47,084 bases of DNA from a virus. Position 1 is the first letter of the stretch. Every line of letters starts with the position of its first letter. Made by a program: the position numbers and the translations under genes. Shown piece by piece: positions 37,050-43,497 of this stretch. The notes below the pieces were generated by a model that saw only the letters and a list, made by a program, of their open reading frames with translations, made no database searches and had not been told where the DNA came from. The stretch is from the IMG/VR virus record IMGVR_UViG_3300048596_000020, positions 1-47,084 of that record. The stretch is one strand, 5' to 3'.

Positions 37050-37581
37050 TGTCCAATCTCCATACCCAATAGTTGAGTGTCGCAAAGCCCGCGACCATGC
37101 CGCCCGCGTGCGCCCAATGTCCGACCTGGCCCAGCCATCCTGTAGCGGCCAGCAGCAGGCTCAATGCGAACGCCACGGTCGCTGCCATCCATGCGGTCAT
37201 CGGCATCACCAGCAGCCATACACGCCGCTTGGGATAGAAGCATGCGTAAGCGGCCAGCAGTCCGAAGATGACGCCTGACATTCCCAGCGCCGGAAGGTCT
37301 GGACCTAGCGCCATCTGCGCAGCGGCAGCACCGTAGCCACACCACAGCAGATACCACAGGTAACGCTCGCTGCCGATGTAATGCTCAATGTGCCGACCGA
37401 TGGTGTAGAACGCGATGCCATTGATCGCCAGGTGCCACCACGCGCCATGCACGAACGCATAGGTCACGACTTGCCACAGGTGGAACGCGTGACCGGGCTG
37501 CAGCATCAGTGCGTCCAGCGGCCAGAAGAAACCTGCTGCGTAGACCGCGATCATCAGACCCAGGTAGATGCGAGTGATCAC
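37030..37581 (-). CDS. Rhomboid-family intramembrane serine protease
   Basis: 183 aa, about six hydrophobic segments. The rhomboid signature is complete: WQVVTYAFVHG (the W-R-x-x-T loop-1 region, Arg replaced by Gln37), WWHLAINGIAF with H50-x3-N54, LGMSGVIFGL with G-x-Ser102-G, and GHWAHAGGMVAG with His158-x2-G161-x3-G165. Ser102 and His158 form the catalytic dyad in GlpG-type enzymes, and Asn54 lies at the oxyanion hole. The protein is the minimal six-helix form without a cytoplasmic domain. It sits in the leftward replication operon between two small soluble genes, coupled to both. Substrate unknown. Confidence 0.88.
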   Translation of the reverse strand: MITRIYLGLMIAVYAAGFFWPLDALMLQPGHAFHLWQVVTYAFVHGAWWHLAINGIAFYTIGRHIEHYIGSERYLWYLLWCGYGAAAAQMALGPDLPALGMSGVIFGLLAAYACFYPKRRVWLLVMPMTAWMAATVAFALSLLLAATGWLGQVGHWAHAGGMVAGFATLNYWVWRLDNDSGRD

Positions 37582-37829
37582 GGATGTTCACCCAGCGCAC
37601 GCAGCAAATCCCAGGACGGTTGCCAGCCGGTCGCCGCGATAGCCGCTTCGATGGCCGCTTCGTTGTCCGCTTCCGCATCGACCACCGCGACCCAATAGCG
37701 ATTGTCGTAAGCGACGGTAGCGTACATCAACGTGTCCACCGGGATCGTCGCCGGGACAGGCCGCTCCTGACAGACAATCGCGCCAGCATCGGGTCCGTTT
37801 ACTACGAGAATATCAACTGCGTTGCTCAT
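37578..37829 (-). CDS. Hypothetical protein (83 aa) upstream of the rhomboid gene
   Basis: ATG 37829 preceded by AAAGGG. Soluble: DILVVNGPDAGAIVCQERPV then TVAYDNRYWVAVVDAEADNE and an acidic/Ala helix ending WDLLRALGEHP. ATGA overlap with the protease gene, so both are made together. The opening resembles small phage proteins of unknown role. Confidence 0.65.
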   Translation of the reverse strand: MSNAVDILVVNGPDAGAIVCQERPVPATIPVDTLMYATVAYDNRYWVAVVDAEADNEAAIEAAIAATGWQPSWDLLRALGEHP

Positions 37830-37986
37830 GTTTTGTGCCCTTTATTTTGAATGACTCTTGCAACAGTCTGTGCAAATTGAAAATGCACTCCATGAAAGCG
37901 CCGCCCTCTTCGAACGCAGCGATGCGCAGCTTGGCAGCTTCTGCGATTACCTTGTCGGCAAGCTCTACGCGTGGCTTGTCACTCAT
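37813..37986 (-). CDS. Small protein, 57 aa
   Basis: ATG 37986 overlaps the helicase stop (ATGA); the stop at 37813-37815 lies 17 nt inside the next gene. MSDKPRVELADKVIAEAAKL..., then FEEGGAFMECIFNLHRLLQE. Amphipathic helical; no membrane helix. Confidence 0.6.
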   Translation of the reverse strand: MSDKPRVELADKVIAEAAKLRIAAFEEGGAFMECIFNLHRLLQESFKIKGTKHEQRS

Positions 37987-39671
37987 TTTCCTGTCACCTT
38001 TTCAAGAATGCGTTGGCGCAGTGCGTCTGCGTCGGCGCATCGTAGACCCTGCGCGGTTAAAGTGTCAACTCCGAACGTATGGAAGAACCTGCGATTGGCC
38101 ACACGCTGATCCATCGACGGCGGCAAGTAGAGGAACATCGCTGCGCGCAGTTGCCGTTGCGCTTCCACTACCTGCTGATGCTCGCGCCGCTTGCGCCCAA
38201 TGATTTCATCGCTGGCACCGTAGGGAATCGACAGCGTATCTGCCTTGCGGATCGCGCCGAACAATTCATCAAGCATCGCCTGCGTGTAGAGAATGATGTC
38301 ACCGTCTACATGCTCGGGGCGCGTTGGTTCTTTCGGTGGCGGTGGCTCCTGACCGCAGTACGGGCACGCCGGATAGATTCGCTCGTAGGGCTGCAGGCAT
38401 TCGGGATTGATGCACGCGCGCAGCGGGATGCCATCGACGGCGCGCGTACTCTTGGAGCGCGCATCCAGCGACCACGGAACTTTCCGCATATCAGGCGGGC
38501 CGTGATGCGTGATGATGTTGCCAACGTGGTCAATGATCAGCGCGTAGGGCTTGTCGCTTGCGGCAATGAACGCCAGGCGTTGCGCCACGCTGTAGCTGTC
38601 CCACGCGGCAGCAAGGATCGGAGACACCATCAGGCGCAGCGAGCGACCGAACTGCTGGGTGAACAGACTGTAGCTAGCCGTGGGCCGCGCCATGCTGATC
38701 ACTTCGATGGCGGGTACGTCCACGCCCTCGCCAAACAAATCGACGTTGACCAGTTGTAACAATTCGCCCGCTTCGAACTGGCGCATGTACCGGAAGCGGT
38801 CTGCGTCGGGAGTCTCGGCATGCACAACTTGCGCAGGCACACCCGCTGCGTTGAATGCACCGGCAATCGTAGTTGCATGCTCGACATCGACAGCGAACGT
38901 GATGCCGCGCTTTCCGCGCGCGTAGCGCAGGTAGGTCGCAACGACATCGCCAACGATAGTCTTGGATGCCTTGACGCGCGTGCGCATTTGTTCGAACTTG
39001 AAGTCGCCAGTTGCCTGCGAAATCTCCAAGCCTTCCAGGTCCAGGTCGGATGGATGCGGCGCGAGGATGCGGTAGTCGGTCAAGTAACCGTTACCGATCA
39101 ACCAGCGCATATTCGGACCTTCGATCAGCGTGTCCACCAGGCCATCGCTGTGCGATCCCAACCCGCGACCATCGGCACGGATCGGCGTAGCCGTGGGGAA
39201 CAGTCCGCGCGCATTTTCGAACAGGGAGAATGCGCGCCCCCACTTGTTGTCTTTCAGAACGTGATGCCCTTCATCCTGCATCACCAGGCCGACTGATCGC
39301 GTCCAGTTGCGATCCAAGTCGCGGCGCAGCAGCGTGTCCACGCTGGCCACCTTCCACTTCGCGCGCGTGTCGTAGAAGCTGCGGCCAACGCGTTCCATCT
39401 GCGCCTGCACAATGGAGCGCACCGTGTTCTTCGGGGCCATGATGTCGTGGCGCAGCCCTTCGCGCGCGAGCGCAATGCTGATCTGTCCGACCAGTTCGCT
39501 GCGATGCGCGATGGCGCACCCGTACCCGCTATACTCATGGGCTATGTTCGCCATGATCACTGTCTTGCCCGCGCCGGTCGGCAGCACCGTCATCACGACA
39601 CGCGCGCCTGCTGCCCATGCTGAGTAAGCGGCGCTCTTTACATCGTTCTGAAACCCGCGTAGCGCAGTCAC
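37983..39671 (-). CDS. Superfamily 2 DExH helicase with zinc-binding region
   Basis: 562 aa, GTG 39671. Motifs in order: FQxD-like Q region (RGFQNDV), Walker A PTGAGKT (31-37), DEGH (133-136), TAT (160-162), helicase C motifs (VDLFGEGVDVP, FTQQFGRSLRL). A Cys4 zinc ribbon follows: CINPEC...CPYCG (about residue 425-445). The closest kind is the type III restriction/UvsW-RecQ-like helicases used by phages for recombination-dependent replication and branch migration. It is third in the operon, after two DUF551 genes. Confidence 0.9.
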   Translation of the reverse strand: MTALRGFQNDVKSAAYSAWAAGARVVMTVLPTGAGKTVIMANIAHEYSGYGCAIAHRSELVGQISIALAREGLRHDIMAPKNTVRSIVQAQMERVGRSFYDTRAKWKVASVDTLLRRDLDRNWTRSVGLVMQDEGHHVLKDNKWGRAFSLFENARGLFPTATPIRADGRGLGSHSDGLVDTLIEGPNMRWLIGNGYLTDYRILAPHPSDLDLEGLEISQATGDFKFEQMRTRVKASKTIVGDVVATYLRYARGKRGITFAVDVEHATTIAGAFNAAGVPAQVVHAETPDADRFRYMRQFEAGELLQLVNVDLFGEGVDVPAIEVISMARPTASYSLFTQQFGRSLRLMVSPILAAAWDSYSVAQRLAFIAASDKPYALIIDHVGNIITHHGPPDMRKVPWSLDARSKSTRAVDGIPLRACINPECLQPYERIYPACPYCGQEPPPPKEPTRPEHVDGDIILYTQAMLDELFGAIRKADTLSIPYGASDEIIGRKRREHQQVVEAQRQLRAAMFLYLPPSMDQRVANRRFFHTFGVDTLTAQGLRCADADALRQRILEKVTGK

Positions 39672-39865
39672 AAAAGCACTACGCCGTTAGGGTCTTTGAC
39701 TTCCGCCCAATTGATGACGCCGGGGATCGGCATGGAGTCGATGTTCAACCAACCCTTCACTGTTTTGCGCGACACGAACATGATGCCGCAATCGTTCATC
39801 ACCAGGTATCGCGTGCCCGCTTCGGGTTGACGCGAATCCTTGACAGAAATCCATTCGATGTTCAT
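39668..39865 (-). CDS. DUF551-type protein (65 aa)
   Basis: MNIEWISVKDSRQPEAGTRY with a C-terminal VINWAEV: DUF551 landmarks W-I-S-V-K-D and a late Trp. ATG 39865 overlaps the upstream stop; the helicase GTG overlaps its stop. Function unknown. Confidence 0.75.
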   Translation of the reverse strand: MNIEWISVKDSRQPEAGTRYLVMNDCGIMFVSRKTVKGWLNIDSMPIPGVINWAEVKDPNGVVLL

Positions 39866-40056
39866 GGCAGTTCCACCAGCGCCCAATGCGTCACTTCGCC
39901 ATCCAGCAGTTCGCGCTTGCAGTGAAGGTGGAAGCCATCGCTCTTGATATACATGGCTTGGCACCACACGGTAGTCGCACCATCTGAGACAACAACTGCC
40001 ACAATACAGTCCATCAGGGGGAGTGACGTTTTTACGGGAATCCAGTCAATTGACAC
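39862..40056 (-). CDS. DUF551-type protein (64 aa), first gene of the leftward operon
   Basis: GTG 40056 with GGAG 7 nt upstream. (V)SIDWIPVKTSLPLMDCIVA, then THWALVELP at the end fits DUF551. The start codon lies within the TTGACAC motif of the divergent direction, so no leader exists between the two regulatory sequences. Confidence 0.75.
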   Translation of the reverse strand: MSIDWIPVKTSLPLMDCIVAVVVSDGATTVWCQAMYIKSDGFHLHCKRELLDGEVTHWALVELP

Positions 40057-40089
40057 TGTTTTTCTCCGGTGCTTGCAATTGTGTCAATC
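40048..40089. promoter_or_regulatory. Divergent control region with inverted TTGACAC motifs
   Basis: AATTGACACTGTT (plus, 40048-40060) and its counterpart on minus (40077-40089) face each other about 16 bp apart, between the leftward and rightward replication operons. Rightward, TTGACA is followed after 18 bp by TGCAAT (4 of 6). Leftward no clear -10 is seen. Likely shared regulatory region of both operons. Confidence 0.55.
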
Positions 40090-40145
40090 CTAGTCTATCG
40101 TCTGTTCCGTGGCAACCCCACAACCCATCAACCTACGAGGCTTAT

Positions 40146-40766
40146 ATGTCCCTCAACAAATCGCTGCTCGCACTTACCATCACCATCGCACTCGACGCGA
40201 CCGCCGTCGAAGTCGATGCCCTCTTCGATCAGGCGCGCGAAGTCCTCGGCTTCGACAGCGGCCTGTCTCCCACCGAAGCTGCTGCCATCGTCGGCGGCGA
40301 AGCGGCCACCACCAGCGCCGCGCTGCCGTGGGACGAACGCATCCACGCCAGCACCAAGGCGACGAACGCAGACGGTTCCTGGCGCTACAAGCGCGGCGTT
40401 GACAAGGGACTGATCAGCAAGGTGGAAGCCGAACTGCGCGCCGCTGTCTCCGCTGCTCCGCCCGCTGCTGCCAGCAACGCGCCGCCTGCGCCGCCTGCCG
40501 GTCTGCCCGCGATGCCGGGTCCGCCGCCGATCCCGTCTGCGCCCGCCGCAACGCCGGAACAGTTGGCCTACACCGACCTGGTGAAGTTCCTCGCGGAGAA
40601 CACGCGCAGCGCCACCAACACCAACGGTCGCCTGACCGACGAGTACATCGGCCAGATGCTGACGCATTACGGCGTGCCGGATGGTTCGCTGCAGAACTTG
40701 GCGCACGCGCCGCAACTCGTCCCCACCATCCACGCCGGTTTCAAGCAAGCCCTCGGCATCGCCTGA
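40146..40766 (+). CDS. Conserved phage protein with Pro/Ala-rich linker (206 aa)
   Basis: ATG 40146 has GAGG 6-7 nt upstream; a longer frame back to 40023 would run through the control region. The conserved part LPWDERIHASTKATNADGSW, RYKRGVDKGLISKVEAEL recurs in many proteobacterial phages, next to replication genes, with no known role. A Pro/Ala linker (about 105-140) separates it from a helical C-terminal domain (TDLVKFLAENTRSATNTNGR). First gene of the rightward operon and followed by a terminator. Confidence 0.8.
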   Translation: MSLNKSLLALTITIALDATAVEVDALFDQAREVLGFDSGLSPTEAAAIVGGEAATTSAALPWDERIHASTKATNADGSWRYKRGVDKGLISKVEAELRAAVSAAPPAAASNAPPAPPAGLPAMPGPPPIPSAPAATPEQLAYTDLVKFLAENTRSATNTNGRLTDEYIGQMLTHYGVPDGSLQNLAHAPQLVPTIHAGFKQALGIA

Positions 40767-40781
40767 TCCACTCGCAACTAC

Positions 40782-40813
40782 ACAGCGCGCAGTACATCGC
40801 GCGCTGTTTCTTT
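40782..40813 (+). terminator. Intrinsic terminator inside the rightward replication operon
   Basis: ACAGCGCGC/GCGCGCTGT perfect 9-bp stem with 8-nt loop (40782-40807), then TTCTTT. It lies between the 206-aa gene and the nuclease gene, only 10 bp before the latter's start, so it is probably partial: it lets more of the first protein be made. Confidence 0.78.
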
Positions 40814-40823
40814 CGGAGTCCCG

Positions 40824-41945
40824 ATGGCCAGCGATCTACTTCCTTTCCTGCGCCCTTCCGCAGCCGCAACATGGGTTGTGTGCAACGGCTACGCGCGCAT
40901 GCGCTCGCACTTTCCCGACGCGCCCGACGAAGCGGACGATGAAATCCGCGAGGACGGCGTTGCCTGCCACTGGCTTGCGTCCGAAGTGTGGCATGGCCGC
41001 ACTCCCAAACTCGACTCACTCAGCCCGAACCATCGCGTGCTGGATGACGATATGTTCGATGCCGTCGATCTTTACCTTGACATCCTGCGATCCTGGGAAG
41101 GCGCGGAAGTCTACGTTGAACAGAAAATTTCCGTCGCTGCGGTCATTCCCGGCCAGGAAGGCACACCCGATGCGTGGTCATACAATCCCACGATGAAGCT
41201 GCTGCGCGTTGCCGACTTGAAGTACGGCTTCCGCTTTGTCGAAGTGTGGGAGAACTGGCAGATGATCGTCTACGTTCTTTCGCTGATCGCGCTGCTGCAG
41301 TTGGATGACCGCGACTTGCTCGTTGAATTCACTATCTGCCAGCCGCGCAGCCATCACCGTGACGGACCCGTGCGCAAGTGGCGCGTGAAGGCGAGCGATC
41401 TACGCGCCTACGCAAACATCCTCGCTGGTGCGGTTGCCGATGCCAACAAGCCTGATCCGCCGTGCATCCCGAATCCCGGCTGCACCGATTGCCCTGCGCG
41501 CCATGCGTGCGTGGCGCTGCAGAACACGGCGCTGCGTGCGTTGGAACTTGCATACGCTGGCGTGCCGCTGGAACTCACGCCCGGTGCGGTAGGTGATGAA
41601 CTGCGCCGCCTGGAGGATGCCGCACGCAAACTCGACGCGCGCATCACTGGCCTGAAAACACAGGCCGAATCGCTGCTGCGTGCCGGTGCGATCGTTCCCT
41701 ATTGGGGACTGGAAACGGCGTTCGCACGCTTGCGCTGGCGCGAGGGCATGGAAGCGCAAATCGCCGCGCTCGGCGTGCTGTTCAAGGTCAATCTGTTGAA
41801 CGATCCAAAACCGATTACACCAACGCAGGCGAAGAAAACGGGACTGCCCGCTGCGATCCTCGACGCCTATTCCCACAAACCCTCTACGGGAGTCAAACTA
41901 ACCCGCCAAGACCCGAACAAAGCAAGAAAGGTGTTCGAACAATGA
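40824..41945 (+). CDS. Cas4/RecB-like Fe-S nuclease (DUF2800)
   Basis: 373 aa. Nuclease core: Glu99 (VEQK), GTPDAW (Asp116), VADLKYG (Asp131-x-Lys133), QMIVY (Gln146-x3-Tyr150). Cys20 (SAAATWVVCNGYARM) plus the C-terminal cluster PGCTDCPARHAC provide the four cysteines of an Fe-S site as in Cas4/AddB-type nucleases. A long helical C-terminus follows. Placed before an ssDNA-binding-type protein and polymerase, it likely resects DNA ends for recombination. Confidence 0.85.
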   Translation: MASDLLPFLRPSAAATWVVCNGYARMRSHFPDAPDEADDEIREDGVACHWLASEVWHGRTPKLDSLSPNHRVLDDDMFDAVDLYLDILRSWEGAEVYVEQKISVAAVIPGQEGTPDAWSYNPTMKLLRVADLKYGFRFVEVWENWQMIVYVLSLIALLQLDDRDLLVEFTICQPRSHHRDGPVRKWRVKASDLRAYANILAGAVADANKPDPPCIPNPGCTDCPARHACVALQNTALRALELAYAGVPLELTPGAVGDELRRLEDAARKLDARITGLKTQAESLLRAGAIVPYWGLETAFARLRWREGMEAQIAALGVLFKVNLLNDPKPITPTQAKKTGLPAAILDAYSHKPSTGVKLTRQDPNKARKVFEQ

Positions 41946-43021
41946 TGTCGCAACGCCAATTCGATGCGCTCGTAGAATTTGTCTACGCCGCTGCCAACGT
42001 CAAAAGCAACAGCGACTTGGAGTGGGCAGAGATTTTGAAGAGCGTTGCGGAAGATGAAATCGTGTTTCACCCCGAACCACAGCCGAAGGAACCACACATG
42101 GAACTGCTCACCTGTATTGCTCGCCTGGTTCAAGGCAGCATGACGCTCCAAACGAAGAACGATATGCAGACCGGCAAGCCGAAGCTGGACGAACACGGTC
42201 AGCCGATCAAGGAATGTTTCTTCGCCATCGCCATCGAAAAGACCAACCCGCGCGTCAACGAGTTGTTCGCTGCGATGACGGCCACGGCTCGCGCCGAATT
42301 CCCGCACCTGTTCGATGCCGCTGGCAACTGCACGCATCCGCAGTTCGCGTGGAAGTTCCAAGACGGCGACGGCAAGGACACCACGGGCAAGTCGGTCGGT
42401 GACAAGGCGGGCTTCGCGGGCCACTGGATTTTCAAGCTGGCCACGCGCTATCCGCCGAAGTGCTACCGCGCGGGCGCCTACGATCCGGCGCAGCAGTTGC
42501 AAGACCCCGACAGCATCATCAAGCGCGGCCATTTCGTGCGCGTCAACATCAACATCGCTGGCAACGGCGTGAAGGCGGATGATCGCGTCAACAAGCCGGG
42601 ACTGTATCTGTCCCCGAACCTGGTGGAGTGGGTCGCCTTCGGCCCGGAAATCACCAGCGGCCCGGATGCGTCGAAGGTGCTGGGCGCTGCCCCGGTCGCC
42701 GCCGAAGCCCTCCCGGCTGGTGCCAGTGCAACGCCTGTGGGCGCTCCTGCGGCCTCGGGCGTGCCCGGTGCGGCTCTGGCTCCCCCGCCGATGCCTGGCG
42801 CTGCCAGCGGCCCGCCCGTTGGCGCTGCGCCGCCCCTGCCGCCTGCAGCCGCCGTCGCTGGCCCGCCGATCCCCGGTGCCGTCGCTGCGCCGCCCCCGCC
42901 GCCCCCGGTCCAGCAGGGCAAGGTCATGCTCCCGGCTGCGCTCGGCGCGAGCTATGAAGCGATGATCGCGGCAGGCTGGACGGACGCCGCGCTGATCCAG
43001 CACGGGATGATGGCCCCGTAG
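41942..43021 (+). CDS. Single-stranded DNA-binding-type protein (DUF2815-like) with Pro-rich tail
   Basis: 359 aa from ATG 41942 (ATGA overlap with the nuclease stop). A short N-terminal helical part, then a conserved core about residues 53-235 (LLTCIARLVQGSMTLQTKND, ECFFAIAIEKTNPRVNELFA, GHFVRVNINIAGNGVKADDR, NLVEWVAFGPEI). Next comes a long Ala/Pro/Gly-rich disordered tail (about 245-325) and a terminal ASYEAMIAAGWTDAALIQHG segment. The nuclease-SSB-polymerase order supports an ssDNA-binding or annealing role. Named by context and pattern. Confidence 0.75.
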   Translation: MMSQRQFDALVEFVYAAANVKSNSDLEWAEILKSVAEDEIVFHPEPQPKEPHMELLTCIARLVQGSMTLQTKNDMQTGKPKLDEHGQPIKECFFAIAIEKTNPRVNELFAAMTATARAEFPHLFDAAGNCTHPQFAWKFQDGDGKDTTGKSVGDKAGFAGHWIFKLATRYPPKCYRAGAYDPAQQLQDPDSIIKRGHFVRVNINIAGNGVKADDRVNKPGLYLSPNLVEWVAFGPEITSGPDASKVLGAAPVAAEALPAGASATPVGAPAASGVPGAALAPPPMPGAASGPPVGAAPPLPPAAAVAGPPIPGAVAAPPPPPPVQQGKVMLPAALGASYEAMIAAGWTDAALIQHGMMAP

Positions 43022-43030
43022 CAGATTGCA

Positions 43031-43043
43031 AATAGTGTCAACT
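43031..43043 (-). repeat. 13-bp motif AGTTGACACTATT, copy 4
   Basis: Exact copy in the 63-bp gap after the ssDNA-binding-type gene, just before a terminator and pointing back into that gene. No -10 follows, so at this site it is unlikely to be a promoter. Confidence 0.75.
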
Positions 43044-43054
43044 GCTGTTACCTT

Positions 43055-43084
43055 GACCCCGTACTAATCCTACGGGGTCTTTTT
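43055..43084 (+). terminator. Intrinsic terminator overlapping the next gene's start region
   Basis: GACCCCGTA/TACGGGGTC perfect 9-bp stem, 7-nt loop (43055-43079), then TTTTT ending right at ATG 43085. The GGGG in the 3' arm is the only Shine-Dalgarno-like sequence for that gene, so the terminator and the ribosome site overlap. It separates the nuclease/SSB genes from the polymerase genes. Confidence 0.88.
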
Positions 43085-43264
43085 ATGGCGCTCAATGTAT
43101 TCATCGGCCTAGTGCTGTTCGCTCTCTTCCTGTGCGCCTGCGCGCTGATGCTGATTGCAGTGTTGAACAATCTGTTCGACCGCAAGCTGGTGTTGAATCA
43201 CCGCACCTTCGTATCGTCGCTAGCGATTGTCGTGTTCCTGGCGACAGTGGTGTATCGCCTGTGA
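43085..43264 (+). CDS. Small two-helix membrane protein, 59 aa
   Basis: From ATG 43085 to TGA 43264. Two hydrophobic helices: residues about 3-26 (VFIGLVLFALFLCACALMLI) and 42-57 (SSLAIVVFLATVVY), joined by a short Arg/Lys/Asn loop. Its stop overlaps the next start (GTGA). Membrane protein next to a polymerase gene; role unknown, possibly anchoring or exclusion. The start lies in the terminator's U-run. Confidence 0.6.
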   Translation: MALNVFIGLVLFALFLCACALMLIAVLNNLFDRKLVLNHRTFVSSLAIVVFLATVVYRL

Positions 43265-43497
43265 CCAAGCGAGCGATAGTAGAAATCACCTGCATTTATG
43301 ACACGGCGCGGCGCTTCGTTTCGTCCGGTTTGCTCACGCGCGATGAAGCACGAACAATGGCGATAGGCGAAGTCGGTCCCGAAACCATCACGCTGCTACG
43401 CCCGCCTGCGCGCAGCGAGTGCGCATCGTGCGGCTCTAGCGAATACAGGGAGCATCACGGGCAGATGATATGCGCGTACTGCAGGAGCATTCCGTGA
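43261..43497 (+). CDS. Zinc-finger protein (78 aa)
   Basis: GTG 43261 (GTGA overlap), which replaces a longer frame that shadows the membrane-protein gene. A Cys4 motif near the C-terminus: C54-x2-C57 ... C71-x2-C74 (CASCGSSEYREHHGQMICAYC). N-terminal helical part. It is coupled to the polymerase gene (GTGA), so it may act with it. Confidence 0.7.
   Translation: MTKRAIVEITCIYDTARRFVSSGLLTRDEARTMAIGEVGPETITLLRPPARSECASCGSSEYREHHGQMICAYCRSIP

Noticed and set aside
38055-38075. Another TTGACAC occurrence (leftward)
   Set aside because: It is inside the helicase coding sequence near its end and the flanking bases do not match the 13-bp motif; likely chance.
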